Source: Pomphorhynchus laevis (taxonomy: Eukaryota; Acanthocephala; Palaeacanthocephala; Echinorhynchida; Pomphorhynchidae). From it: a stretch of 64,000 nt of DNA. Numbering within the stretch: position 1 is the stretch's first letter; every line of letters starts with the position of its first letter. The notes below the pieces were generated by a model, which saw only the letters and a list, made by a program, of their open reading frames with translations, did no database searches and was not told the origin of the DNA. Positions 40,060-51,639 of this stretch are shown here, one piece after another. The stretch is taken from contig WNNJ02002175.1 of NCBI GenBank assembly GCA_012934845.2, positions 40,730 to 104,729 on the forward strand, in the 5' to 3' direction. Position numbers and translations under genes: made by a program.

Positions 40060-40770
40060 TTATTACAGGAACAAAGAAGAAGAACATAATTATCCTTTAT
40101 TTGACAAAATTCAATATTTCGATAGCTCCTACTATTATCATCAGGATTACAATAAAATGTTTATAAAATTTCGTTTTTTAACATTTATGCAAAAGTACAA
40201 GCATTGAAGTGCCCCGAATTTCTACTTAAAAAGAAAATACTTTAGAAACAAATTTTAAAACAAACAATTTAAAAACATACACACATTTTAAAACAAAGTA
40301 AAAGAAAATTAAAAGGAAAAACAAAATCATTAAACAAAATAAAAGCAAACTCATAAAACAAGTGATAAAAACATACTAATTAAAAAATTAAAATAATGAA
40401 ATATTAGAATAATTATAATTTAATTTAAAGTTGTAATCGGATTTATTATTAAGCATTAAATTAGGTTCTTTTTTAATACAATACGCTTCTTGAATAATGC
40501 GAGTTAACAAGTTACTTTCAAATGATAAAGTAGATGCATTTTCAAAATCAATAAGATGACTCAAACTCGCAAAATCTTAGAACAATGAGAAACCAAACGA
40601 ATTGAGAGATTTAAATAATTTAATATTAAAACATAATACAAAACCCAAAAAATCAAAACAAACTCATAAAACAAGTGATAAAACATACTAATTAATTTAT
40701 AAAAGTAATGTAATATTGGAATAATTAATTATAATTAAATTTAAAGTTGTAATCGAATTTATTATTCAAT
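40060..40770. repeat. Left arm of a long inverted repeat
   Basis: About 700 bp whose reverse complement, with substitutions and small gaps, is at 42620-43345. Matching blocks include ggaacaaagaag (outer end), ctatcattatcatca-type ribozyme motif, gtgccccgaatttctacttaaaaa, cattaaattaggttctttttt and cttagaacaatgagaaa. Includes a hammerhead-like motif on the - strand. Confidence 0.7.
40108..40152 (-). ncRNA. Hammerhead-ribozyme-like motif 3
   Basis: On the - strand: cctgatgataatagtaggag then ctatcgaaatattg. It has an exact CTGATGA box (40138-40144), helix II ataatag/ctat around tagg, GAAA (40117-40120), and TATT as a possible cut site. It lies in the left inverted arm; a mutated counterpart is at 43270-43310 in the right arm. 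Confidence 0.6.
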
Positions 40771-42319
40771 CCGCTTCGTGCCTCACAACGAAGCGGATTG
40801 GAACATGTAGTTCATTCACTTAGAGAAAAGTACACGGATAATCAAAACTTCGGGATAATGGCCGTAGACGCAAAAAACGCATTCAATAGCATCAATAGGC
40901 GTATGGTTATACACAATATGCAGTATACTTGTCCAGCCTTAGCTCAGATTTTACAGAATGTATATTCGATTGATGCGCAACTATTATTAGACGATGATGT
41001 ACTATATTCTCGCGAGGGCGTCACTCAGGGCGATCCGTTGTCGATGGCAGCGTTTGCAATGGCGTCAATACCATTGATCAAACTGATAAGCAAACGTTGT
41101 CCCATGGTGACACAAAAGTGGTATGCCGATGATGCCAATTTTATCGGTACGCCAGAAGATCTCTCTAAAGTATGGACTTTGTTGAAGAGTGTGGATCCGT
41201 CTTTCGGGTATCATGTCAACGTCAAAACAACACAATTGCTTTTTTCATCACATGCCATCATGCAACATCGAAACATTTGATGGAATACAAATAAAGTTCG
41301 ACGGCTTAGAAATCCTTGGATCAGTGATTGGTACTCAGGAATACGTAAGCATAAAAACTAGACAACATATATCCGAATGGGTTACTCTTATTGATCGACT
41401 GTTTGAAGTGTCCAAATATGATCCTCAAGTAGCATTCGCCGGTTTAAGACATTCTGCACAGTGGAAATGGCTTCACTTTCTACGAACAACCCCAAGTCAA
41501 ACATATGACACAATCCCTCTAAGTGATGCGATATTAAGACGACTGCTTCCCGCGATCATGAATCAAGACCTAGATGAGGCGACGATTGGTGTGCTTACAT
41601 TACCAGCAAGACTAGGCGGAATCGGTATAATGGATCTTACCACCATGGGCGAACAAGAATTAAATGCGTCGCAACGCTTTTCAGACTCATACTCTTCTGG
41701 ACTGAAAGGCAACGAATTTCGAAGAACGAAAAAAGAGTTATCCGCTCTTATCACAGAAGAAAAAAAGGAATTGTTCGAGAACAAGTTGTTAAGTGTCAAA
41801 CCACTACTGAACAATACATTGACAAGAGCAATAAGCTTTGCGACCGCACCTAGTGCTTCTTCGTGGGTAAGCGCGTTGCCACTGACGAATGAACACTTTG
41901 ATCTTAACCCAAACGAATTCAGAGATGGAATGGCAACTAGATACGGTTGGGAACCAAAAGATGTAACGAATACCAAGTGTCAATGTGGGGCCAACTCTAA
42001 TCTAAACAACCTACTATCATGTAAACATGGAAGTCAGTCCATTATTTGGCATAATGAGGCTAGCAACTTAATCGCGGAGGAACTCGCAGACGTATGCCAT
42101 TGCGTCGAGATCGAACCATTGCTGCAGAGGGTGGATGAGTCCGTCTCGCTCGAACGTTCAACGACAAGTCGTAAGGAAGAAGCGCGATTGGACATTGCTT
42201 GTATAGGTCTTACTGGGAGGCGTTTTGAGCGGGCGTATATAGACGTCGCAATATTTAACAATCATGCCAATTCGTACTCCCAATCTGTAGCTTCTGCTTA
42301 TTATACATTTTATATCTAA
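40771..42319 (+). pseudogene. Internal fragment of a restriction-like-endonuclease retroelement
   Basis: Related to the 16.3-20.0 kb element but facing +. It opens inside the RT (ASQRSGLEHVVHSL), then FGIMAVDAKNAFN (motif A), VTQGDPLSMAAFAM (motif B) and KWYADDANFIG (motif C). One frame change near 41270 separates 40798-41280 from 41189-42319. The second frame carries LPARLGGIGIMDL, the knuckle CQCGANSNLNNLLSCKHG, and EARLDIAC/AYIDVAIF of the endonuclease. Both the 5' part (domain before motif A) and the 3' part (after the endonuclease) are missing. It sits exactly between two long inverted arms. Confidence 0.8.
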
Positions 42320-42619
42320 TAAGATATCTTACAAAGTATCCTATAAACCATGACATCTTTGTTACAATCAGGCTTACGTTTAAACAAGCTGTGAAGCTTA
42401 GTCAATTTTCTTTTCAAAATGTACACTTTGTTAACACTGCTATTTTTTATAATCAACTTTGAAAATACTGAATTCCATGTGTTACCAATAAAATGTATTT
42501 CTATATGATATAATTTTTATTCAGGACAAAAAACTTTATTTTTGTGCGCTAAAGATTTAGACTTAGCCTTCTTAATAGCCCAAAGAGGAAAACCACTTTT
42601 TATCACTACTATGTTTTAT

Positions 42620-43345
42620 GTTATTATTATCTCGAATTATTCAAGAAGCGTATATTATCCAAAAAGAACCTAATTAAATGCTTAATAAATCTGATTTCAA
42701 CCTTAAATTAAGTTATAATAATTCGAATATTACAGTATTTTCAGTTTTCAATTTGCTTGTTTTCTCATTGTTCTAAGATTTTGTTTTGGTTTAGATTAAA
42801 TTATAATTAATTACTCTATTATTACATTATTTTAGTTTTGTTAACATTGCATTCATGTATTTTTTAGATTAAAGCGGTGATTGTGGGAGAACATTATAGA
42901 CATGAGAAGTATTTTTATTGAATAAAAAAATGTTGAGCTTTCGACCACCAAGGCCATTATCATAATAATGGCCTTGGTAGTCAAAAGCTCAACAATTTTT
43001 ATTCAATAAAAATACTTCTCATGTCTATAATGTTCTCCCACAATCACCGCTTTAATTATTTTACTTATTCAACTCGGATGTTTTTGCTTGTTTTATGATT
43101 TTGCTTTTATTTTTTCTTTATCTCTTTTGTTTGTTTCAAAATGTGTGTTGTTCAATTTTATGCATGTTTTGTTTTTCGGTATTTTATTTTTAAGTAGAAA
43201 TACAGGGCACACCATTGCTTGTAATTTTGCATAAATGTTCACAAAATCGAAATTTTGTGATAATTTATTGTAATCATGATGATTAGAAGAAACTATCGAA
43301 ATACCGTATATTTTCAAATAAAGGAACTATTATCTTCTTTGTTCC
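42620..43345. repeat. Right arm of the long inverted repeat
   Basis: Reverse complement of 40060-40770, interrupted by the foldback element at 42871-43053. Ends attatcttctttgttcc, matching the outer end of the left arm. A hammerhead-like motif (atgatgattag-aagaaa-ctatcgaaatacc) is at 43270-43310 on the + strand. Confidence 0.65.
42871..43053. repeat. Foldback (palindromic) repeat, family A copy 2
   Basis: 183 bp, near-perfect palindrome. It begins aaagcggtgattgtgggaga, ends with the complement, and is centred on ccattatcataataatgg. Flanking bases include tta on both sides, which would fit a TTAA or TAA target, but the palindrome makes the boundary ambiguous. Inserted into the right arm of the 40-43 kb inverted repeat, so younger than it. 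Confidence 0.75.
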
Positions 43346-43482
43346 AATAAAACTATATAAAATATATCTAATTAACTAATTGCATATAATTTAATCAAAA
43401 TGTATTCTAATTACATTAAATTATATATTAATCAACTTAAATTACGAAAGTCTTAATTTACTACGAATCCAAAAGGCATTTG

Positions 43483-45378
43483 TTAATTTTTATTCGGTTC
43501 GTCGATTTCAGGAATTAGTTTATCTGACCAGGTTGACAAGCCATACACTTCATCTTTGCCTGCAACTTTTCGCTCGCTGTATTTTTGTAAAGATTCAGCA
43601 TATGAGGTTGAGCTATTCACCATCCTCGTGGCAAGTAATCTGTATAGCATAATACAAATCATCAACTCAGGAGAGGCTGCAAATATATCCACATAAAGGG
43701 CATCTAAATATGTTGTATATGCTGATATATTTTTTAATGAAATACATCGTGTATTATTTATTAGTCAATAAATAGAAACTTGACTTTTTAAATTTCAATT
43801 TTAAATTTTAACTTGATATACATTTTATAAAATCTTATATTTTTTATTATTAAAAATATTTAAATTTTTAATTTTTAATTATTTTATTATTTAATTATAA
43901 ATGATTTAATTATTTAATTTTTGTTTATTATTATTTTTATTTTTATCGTTATTTTTAATGGCCACACTTATTTTGATCTCAGTTTAGAAATACATTCGCT
44001 GTATAGTAGCTTTTTAAGATTGATTGTTATTTGGCAGCAATTCATTTTAGTATTTGTTGTGTCGAAGTAAACAGGCGGAAAGCTGATAGCATAGCAGGTC
44101 CACTTTCTTACCTCTATTCCTTATTCGGATACATCGTCTGTTATTTATTAATCAATTCCTAAAAATTGATTTTTATTTTTAATTTCAATAAAAAATTTAT
44201 TTTGATATAAATTAAATAAAATCTAATATAATAATTACTTATTATTTTTAATTATTTATTATTTAGTTATTAATATATAACTTAATTAATAATTAGGCGT
44301 TTAAAACAAGTCTTTAATAATTGCATTAATTTAACATATAGATTTAATTATTAATAATTTAATTTTTAATTAGATTTAATTATTAATAATTTAACTTTTA
44401 ATTAGCATTATTTTTAATTTATTGATAATTTAAAATACGTAGACTTAGCTTATTCTGATATATTATCTAATAACCAATTCCTAAAAATTAAGTTATAATA
44501 AAATCTGAATTATATAAATAATTTAACATAAACCTATTTATATGTTTTAAACCTATTAATATTTTTTATCAAAGTTCTCAAGCCATCCCTGACGCTAAGA
44601 AAGCACATAAGCGAACGTACGCTAAGAAAGCACATAAGCAAACGTACGTTCTGTTTGTTTCTGATGATGCTACAGCATCTAAATGTAAAAATTAGTTTGT
44701 GTTTTATTGATTCTGCTTTAAGATTCCAAATTTCAAGCTCTTTATCTTAAGATTACCGACCATAGTCCACTTCGACTGGACACTTATGGGGTTGAGAGAT
44801 CATGAATGGTTCATTTGGATAGCGGAGCGCTGATGCGGCCAGTTTCTCAGATCTCACTGGACGTGAGGCCGTGAATTGAAATGGGGACTTATAGCTAATC
44901 TAAGATGAAGTTGAAGATTAATAGATTTTTTGTTTAGTTTTTAGTTTGCTTCTCTAATGATTGTTATGTTTATTGAGAAAATCTACATTATTCCTAATTA
45001 AAAAGGATTACCATCATATATTTAAAAGGAAATCAATTCTTATACATAATAAATTGAAAAAATCATCAGTAAATAACAAGAAACAAAAAACGAACATTTT
45101 GTTTCTACTCTATTTTTATGTTAGCAGCAGCTAGCTGCTAGCATAAAAATAAAATATTATCTTATTGCTTCAAAATGCCGAATTAAATGCATACTTAGCT
45201 ACGCTACCAGATGCATTTTGTTGGTTTCAAATTTACCTGATATACGTAAACGTTCATCGTCTACTAAATGCTCCCCTTCAAGAAGTTTATTCAGTAAGGT
45301 TACAGATTCATCCTCAGCATCTTCATCGTCAATCGAGTTACTTTTTAGTTTCTTGAACTTCGTACTAAAATGTTTCAT
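43483..45378 (-). CDS. Probable two-exon host gene, unknown function
   Basis: Exon 1 is 45378-45237 (- strand): ATG, then MKHFSTKFKKLKSNSIDDED, LLNKLLEGEHLVDDERLRIS, ending in one base before donor gtaaat. Exon 2 is 43676-43483: acceptor ttgcag, then SPELMICIMLYRLLATRMVN, YAESLQKYSERKVAGKDEVY, WSDKLIPEIDEPNKN and a stop. Phases agree (1 to 1) and give ~111 residues: an acidic N-terminal part, a short hydrophobic helix and a charged tail. I do not recognise the family. Both parts have coding-like composition against an AT-rich repeat-filled 1.56-kb intron. The ATG may be internal: an open - strand stretch at 45452-45612 (TLRWIPVSTNFMFSYFNVVQ, SARRGKLVVFINK, then gtaaga) could be an upstream exon, though phases did not match. 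Confidence 0.45.
44040..44165 (+). repeat. Penelope-like terminal repeat, decayed copy
   Basis: aaagctgatagcatagcaggtcc ... cttattcggatacatcgtctgttatttattaatcaattcc. Lies in the intron of the - strand gene. Confidence 0.5.
44575..44660 (+). repeat. 30-bp tandem duplication
   Basis: acgctaagaaagcacataagc.aacgt occurs twice in direct order. Confidence 0.8.
44745..44895 (+). repeat. tRNA-like SINE/LINE-tail copy
   Basis: gattaccgacca ... ggttcatttggatagcggagc ... ctcagatctcactgg ... gaggccgtgaattgaaatgg, parallel to the - strand segment at 11560-11690 (gattaccgagca, ggtttagtaggatagcggc, ctcagatccctg, gaggccgtgac). A-box-like and B-box-like blocks are present. Confidence 0.45.
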
Positions 45379-45899
45379 TTTTTGTTAAATTATCGAATTT
45401 GGTAACCATCAACACTAAATTTAAATAATAAATTTTAATTATACGTTCATAATTACATGTGCCTGACGTATTCTTACTTTTATTTATAAAAACCACTAAC
45501 TTTCCTCGGCGTGCGGATTGAACGACATTAAAATACGAAAACATAAAATTTGTGGAAACCGGAATCCACCGCAACGTATCTGCATGCAAATAGTTACCAT
45601 TGTTCCACTACTAAACAAGCGATTATACAAAACAAAAAGAATAATAATATCTAACAATTAAATCGAGATATGAAACGCTAAAAATATTGAAACAAGATAT
45701 GTTAATACGCGGATATTGTAACTAAACGAATATATAAATATATAATATATAATATATTAATATAATATATATTTTATTAATTTATTGTCTTCATTGCCTG
45801 AATAAAAGCGGAATATCATATTATATTATCATATTATTGATTTTCGTGAAGCTCTGACTGCTTTGTCTTCCGTTTAAACTTTAAATTTACGGACTTTAA

Positions 45900-46800
45900 A
45901 TTTATGAACAAAAATTTTAAGAGCTTCAACATACAATTGATAAAGTCCCCAAATAAGGATGAAACATCTTTATTCTCTAACTGTACGTATATCCCGTAAA
46001 TTATTCAATTGATTATATTTACAAAATATTATTATTTATTAAAATATTATACGGTCATTGATATTTTGGTCATAGCGTGATTATAATATCTAATCGAACG
46101 AAATCACAACGCTTTTTTATTTTAAATCTAAAGCTTTCGGGAAGTTTCCTTTCTTCAGTAGTATCACTTTTGAAAATGCCGTTTGCACTCACACAACAAT
46201 AATTATACATTGAATTTGAATGATGAATGCGACGGTATGATAACATTTCAATTTGAAGAAAGCTGACAAAAACCATCGCAAAATTTATTTAATCGGTTAT
46301 ATAAATTTTGCGATGGTTTTTGTCAGCTTTCTTCAAATTTAAATAATTATACAATTGACAAACGAAGGCATTTCCTGAAGAATTTGTATATCAGATAAAA
46401 AGGAAAAAATAAGGAAGGTGATATATGTTTTGCTCGTTAAGTATTTTGTCAGCCATCGTTCTTCCTATCCAAAACTGTTTTCTCTTCTTTCTTTCATTCG
46501 TATTCATTTATCCATTTTCGATGATTACTGTTTTCATGATGTGACATGGTTTTCACATATGTGTCTTACTGCACCATCATTATACGTTCTGTTTTGTTAA
46601 TATCATACCTTCTATTGTTTTGACTTATGTTTATTGACTTTCCAGTTTCGCCGATGTACTGCTCTTTACAAAATTGACAAGTACATGCATATATATTCAC
46701 TTTCGATTTACAGGTCGATTCATGCTTTAAGCGATATCATACGCCCGTCTTTGTAGCTTCAAACCATTTTGTTACAAGCATATCATCACAACACTGGCAC
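45900..46800 (-). mobile_element. GIY-YIG Penelope-like element end, inverted copy
   Basis: Reverse complement, with differences, of 47170-48715. It includes the GIY-YIG coding region (46610-46730), the unit also seen in the tandem array, and an outer segment (gtcatagcgtgattataatatctaatcg...) matching 48520-48600 reversed. Together the two arms form a head-to-head structure around 46800-47170. Broken. Confidence 0.65.
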
Positions 46801-47169
46801 CGGAGGTCGCCTGCAAGGTTTGCTGAAGCCTTTAGGCGACGTCATCGATGAATTCTTCTTTCCGGGATTCTTACAAGTGATATTGTGTATAGTCAAACCA
46901 GTTGAAAATCATGTTGTTTCTTCGCTTGTACAAGCAGCCAGTAATAGGTATAGTTGTCGCTTAGCTGCATTGATACTCCTTTCAAGGTCTGCATACGACG
47001 GATGATATTCAAATTTAATATAATAATATTAAAGGATATATTATATGATACTATCGTTAATATTTCGAATATTGAGCTTACTGATTTTCAACGTAGTATA
47101 TTGTCTCGAGGGATATAGTTTGTTCCTATTATTTTAAAAGCGCTGAAGAATTCTTACGTATGTTCACAT

Positions 47170-47370
47170 AAATATGCACAGACGCAAGTGTTGTGATGAT
47201 ATGCTTGTAACAAAATGGTTTGAAGCTACAAAGACGGGCGTATGATATCGCTTGAAGCATGAATCGAACTGTAAATCGGAAGTGAATATATATGCATGTA
47301 CTTGTCAATTTTGTAAAGTGCAGTACATCGGCGAAACTGGAAAGTCAATAAACATAAGATAAAACAATAG
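47170..47370 (+). mobile_element. GIY-YIG endonuclease fragment of a Penelope-like element
   Basis: + strand frame reads LVTKWFEATKTGV, then CKSEVNIYACTCQFCKVQYI and GETGKSIN: the GIY-YIG core (nIYa...YIGeTg) with the CxxC pair typical of the C-terminal endonuclease of Penelope-like proteins. This family differs from the one at 60.1 kb. Broken. Confidence 0.75.
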
Positions 47371-48540
47371 AAGGTATGATATTAACAAAACAGAACATAT
47401 AATGATGGTGCAGTAAGACGCATATGTGAAAACCATGTCACATCATGAAAACAGTAATCATCGAAAATGGATAAATGAATACTAATGAAAGAAAGATGAG
47501 AAAACAGTTTTGGATAGGTAGAGCGATGGCTGACAAAATACTTAACGAGCAAAACATATATCACCTTCCTTATTTTTTCCTTTTTATCTGATATACAAAT
47601 TCTTCCGGAAATGCCTTCGTACGTAAGAGTACATGCTGTGTGAGTACAAACTGCTATTTCAAAGGTGATACTACCGAAGAAGGGAAACTTCCCGAAAGCT
47701 TTAGATTCAAAATAAAAATGCATGGTGATTTCGTTAAATGGTGATAAGACAATACAATAGTAGGTATGATCTATTAAAACAGAACGAATAATGATAGTGC
47801 AGTAAAACACATGTGAAAAACCATGTCACATAATGAAAACAGTAATCCTCGAAAATGGATTAATGAATACGAATGAAAGAAAGAAGAGAAAACAGTTTTG
47901 GATAGGAAGAACGATTGCTGACAAAATGCTTAACGAGCAAAACATATATCACCTTCCTTATTTTTTCTTTTTATCTGATATACAAATTGTCCCGGAAATG
48001 CCTTCGTATGTAAGAGTACATGCTGTGTGAGTACAAACTGCTATTTCAAAGGTGATACTACTGAAGAAGGGAAACTTCCTGAAAGCTTTAGATTTAAAAT
48101 AAAAATGCATGGTGATTTCGTTAAATGGTGATAAGACAAAACAATAGTAGGTATGATCTATTAAAACAGAACGCAGAATGATGGTGCAGTAAGACATATG
48201 TGAAAACCATGTCACATCTTGAAAACAGTAATCCTCGAAAATGGATTAATGAATACGAATGAAAGAAAGAAGAGAAAACAGTTTTGGATAGGAAGAACGA
48301 TTGCTGACAAAATGCTTAACGAGCAAAACATATAACACCTTCCTTATTTTTTCTTTTTATCTGATATACAAATTGTTCCGGAAATGCCTTCGTATGTAAG
48401 AGTACATGCTGTGTCAGTGCAAATTGCATTTTCAAAAGTGATACTACTGAAGAAGGGAAACTTCCCGAAAGCTTTAGATATAAAATAAAAAAGCATTGTG
48501 ATTTCGTTCGATTAGATATTATAAGCTACTTTTGGTTAGG
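47371..48540 (+). repeat. Tandem array, ~388-bp unit, three copies
   Basis: Units start at about 47371, 47761 and 48148 with aggtatgat. Each contains cagttttggatagg, acgagcaaaacatat, atgccttcgta, gaagaagggaaacttcc and aaagctttaga. It follows the GIY-YIG core, so it is a multiplied PLE 3' end or terminal repeat. Confidence 0.8.
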
Positions 48541-49079
48541 ATCACGCTATGACCAAAATATATATGACCGTATAATATTTTACTAAATAATAAATAATAA
48601 TATTTTGTAGATATAATCAATTGAATAATTTACGGGATACGTACAGTCCGAGAATAAAGACGTTTCATCCTTACTTGGGGACTTCATTGATTGTATGTTT
48701 AAGCTCTTAAACATAAAAAAGCATTGTGGTTTCGTTCGATTTTTTATTTACAATTCAATCTATTTAAGAATTCATATTATGGATCTCCAACAAAATGCGG
48801 TTTACAGCTCAAAAAATTGTGTTGATTCTTATTGTCTTGTTAAAAAGTTGTCTTGATTATTATAAATACTTACAATTGAAAAATGCCTTCTGCTGAAACG
48901 TCAATAAATCTGTATTGCTAATTGTTGAGTTAATTTGATTACTTTTAAACTTATAAAGTTATATATAAGTTTGAAGAAATACTAGGAATACAGAAAAATT
49001 TATTTAAAATTTTCGGCCCAAGGCTTTTTTAAATCTAAAGCAAGTGCTCAAAATTAGAAAACATCATAAATCCAAAGTT

Positions 49080-50230
49080 ACGTTAAGTCTGAATTAAAAA
49101 TATGTTTATGATTTAATCCAAATGGATTATCACTCATCACGCGACCAATCATCTGCATTTCTCCTTCGGGTCTTTCTTCTGTGCTTCTTAATGTTGATGC
49201 TACCACTGTATATCTCAATATGTGCTCGTCATCATATTCTACGATATGCCGTACCAATGCATCATTCTCTTTTCTATATGTCTTGAAATCTGCTCGTTTG
49301 TTATTAAGCCCTTCACTCAGAAATCGACATGATTCACCTACATATTAACGATTGTAACCATCACACTGTGCGATGTATATATCTTTAGTTCCACAGTCGA
49401 AATTTCCTTTAATAAGATACTTGCGATTGGTGGTTGTGCTCATATAGGTATTGTTATCACATATAGATTCACATGTTTTACACCTAGGACGTTTACACGA
49501 CATGCACCCAATTATGTCACTAGCATTTTTAGATTTATTCTCAGTAAAGTAGTTACCTAATTTTAGGGTACCTTAAATACAGTCTTAATATCTGTATTTG
49601 ATCAGGATTCTTTTATTATTTGATCAATGTCTTTTTTTAGATTCGCAAGTCCTGGGTGATATATTAGAACCAACAGACACTTAGCTCGCATGAACTTATT
49701 ATCAATATTTTCTATCGACGTTGTGTGATTCATCCTTTGTACATTATGTATGTATTTGTTCGTCTGTCTATAGGTATAATCTCTATTCAGTAAAATATTA
49801 TTTAAAATCTGAAATTGCACTTTCCATATCACTCAACTCCATGCATGTCCTTCTTCGTCGCAAATCTTCCGAGTAAATCATTGACCTTTTTATCATTGGC
49901 CTTAAGAACTTGTGATTGATATTATTATCATCTGTTGAAACTATTAATCTAGAAATGGCAATTCATCACTTGTTTCGAAATTGAAATAAAGCGGCCCATT
50001 GTTTAATTCAGTCTTAACTTCTCAATTGTTCTTTTCCAGATTATAAAAATATCATCAATTTACCTCACGTAGAACAGAATATCCATCTCGTACTTCACTA
50101 TCACAGTATTCTCTAATATGGAAACGTAAAGAATATAATAAGCATGGGCCATCGGTGTCTCTATGGATGTTCTTTTCACTTGTTTGTAGTATGTATCGTT
50201 GAATCGAAATATGTTGTGATGAGAATAAGC
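49080..50230 (-). mobile_element. Penelope-like element with GIY-YIG, broken, antisense
   Basis: - strand: RT remnants at ~50200-49860 (a VDD-type block around 50060), then a cysteine-rich linker (CKTCESICDNNTYMS at ~49470), then the GIY-YIG domain (KDIYIAQCDGYN, YVGES, RADFKTYRKENDALVRHI) to about 49150. A different PLE family from the 60.1-kb one. Broken. Confidence 0.7.
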
Positions 50231-50369
50231 TCAATTGATTCCTCTACTATTCCTCATGAAAACGTAAAGAATAGCATAAGGAGGTAACACATAGTATATA
50301 CAACGAAAATATTACCGCTACATATATATAACATAAAACTATATCAACTCCATAATAAAACAAAAACCT

Positions 50370-50490
50370 AATTTTATCAAACAGTGTTGTGTATATAAAA
50401 TAATACCGTGTAAGGAGTGTGATAAAGTATATATCGGGCAAATCGACCAAGGTTTATCTACAAAAATTAAACAACATCAATATGTTCTTC
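50370..50490 (+). mobile_element. GIY-YIG fragment of a Penelope-like element
   Basis: + strand reads IIPCKECDKVYIGQIDQGLS then TKIKQHQ, the IPC..C...YIG....L..R..EH pattern of the PLE endonuclease. Followed directly by hammerhead-like repeats. Confidence 0.7.
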
Positions 50491-50539
50491 AGCATAAATT
50501 GTAATTTTCTGAAGATTTCTAAAATTACAATTTCTAAAA

Positions 50540-50600
50540 ATTGTAATTTTCTTAAGATGCTAACAGAAGTTAACGAAATATCAAATATAATTTCCTCTTT
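50540..50600 (+). ncRNA. Hammerhead-ribozyme-like motif 4
   Basis: cttaaga (50551), helix II gctaac-agaa-gttaac (50559-50574; one mismatch), GAAA (50575-50578), TATC. A partial duplicate of its 5' side is at 50505-50520. It lies ~60 bp after a PLE GIY-YIG fragment, the position expected for a PLE terminal-repeat ribozyme. Confidence 0.6.
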
Positions 50601-50689
50601 TCTTTGATCCAGCTCCAATAATTCTTTATCAATAATGGATCATTGTCAACTATTTAAAAAAGAATTAATAGCTTTTCATTAATTTATTG

Positions 50690-51075
50690 AAAAAAGGTTA
50701 TTTAATTTTAAACAAATTTTCAAACACAGATGATCTCTGTTCTTCTTCAGGTTGCTAATCGTTAAACTGTTTAAAATGTATAATACATTTTATAGTGGCA
50801 TATACGTTCTACGTGCTAATTTTATTTTATTTTATCCTTCCATTTACTGTACTATTTGAGTATAAGGACAATTATCAGAAGACAGGTTACTAAAGACAGG
50901 TTACTCCTGTCTTTTATTGTATGTATTTTATAGGTGTTAGTTTGTTGCTTATTGTGTTATTTTATCGTTTTATGTTCCCGCAACTGAAGTATCGAAGTGC
51001 ACCGTGTATGAATCATTTACAGTTTAACGATTAACAACCTAAAGAAGAAAACTGATCTTTGTTTGAAAACTGGTG
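50690..51075. repeat. Inverted PLE-like arms with hammerhead-like motifs
   Basis: - strand around 50725-50760 reads cctgaagaag-aacaga-gatcatctgt...gaaaat, and + strand around 51040-51065 reads a similar acctaaagaagaaaactgatc...tgaaaac. Both are flanked by cagtttaacgatta. An inner direct repeat agacaggttact occurs twice near 50885-50915. Confidence 0.5.
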
Positions 51076-51076
51076 T

Positions 51077-51615
51077 AAAATTAAATATTCATTCTTTCCA
51101 TTGATGTTCCAATTAATTAAAGAAAAGACAATTATAAGGAACATACATTATCTCTATAAGGAATTGAGCATTTTTGATTAAGATTAAAAAATATAACTAT
51201 TGATTGCCTTTTTTTCAGAGACATACAAATTCCAAATATTACGGATGCCCAGTGGAGCTTTAAGAATTTTCTGAGTGTTACAATGTAAGTTTTATTTAAA
51301 AGTATAGGCTTAGTGCGTTTGTTGTTAATTGTTACTGCATTTATTTGATATCTCTAATATTTTGAAATTATATTTATGTATATCTTAATTTTTAAGTTAG
51401 AACAGATTTAAATATTCGAGATTATTTCGATATTACAAAGTTCTATCTAAATTAAAGTTTACGCATTAACAAGTTAAATGCATTTACTTGGTATATCTAA
51501 AATATTTTGCATTTATTTTAAAAGTTGTGTACAATTAAATATTCATTCTTTCCATCGATGTTCCAATTAATTAAAGAAAAGAAAATTATAAGCAACAGAC
51601 ATTCTATCGAATAAA
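51077..51615 (+). repeat. Direct repeat pair, ~85 bp, 450 bp apart
   Basis: ttaaatattcattctttcca followed by gatgttccaattaattaaag occurs at ~51082 and ~51535. The exon candidate lies between the copies. Confidence 0.7.
51219..51284 (+). CDS. Orphan exon candidate, unknown gene
   Basis: A textbook acceptor (attgcctttttttcag) and donor (gtaagt) enclose 66 bp. One frame is open throughout: DIQIPNITDAQWSFKNFLSV T, with one leading and two trailing bases. I found no partner exon within reach and do not recognise the peptide. It may be one exon of a gene with very long introns, or chance. Confidence 0.35.
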
Positions 51616-51639
51616 ATTTTATTCTATATAATAAACAAA

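Noticed and set aside
47371-48540. CRISPR-like array
   Set aside because: Units are ~388 bp with no short repeat/spacer pattern and carry retroelement sequence; a tandem duplication in an animal genome.
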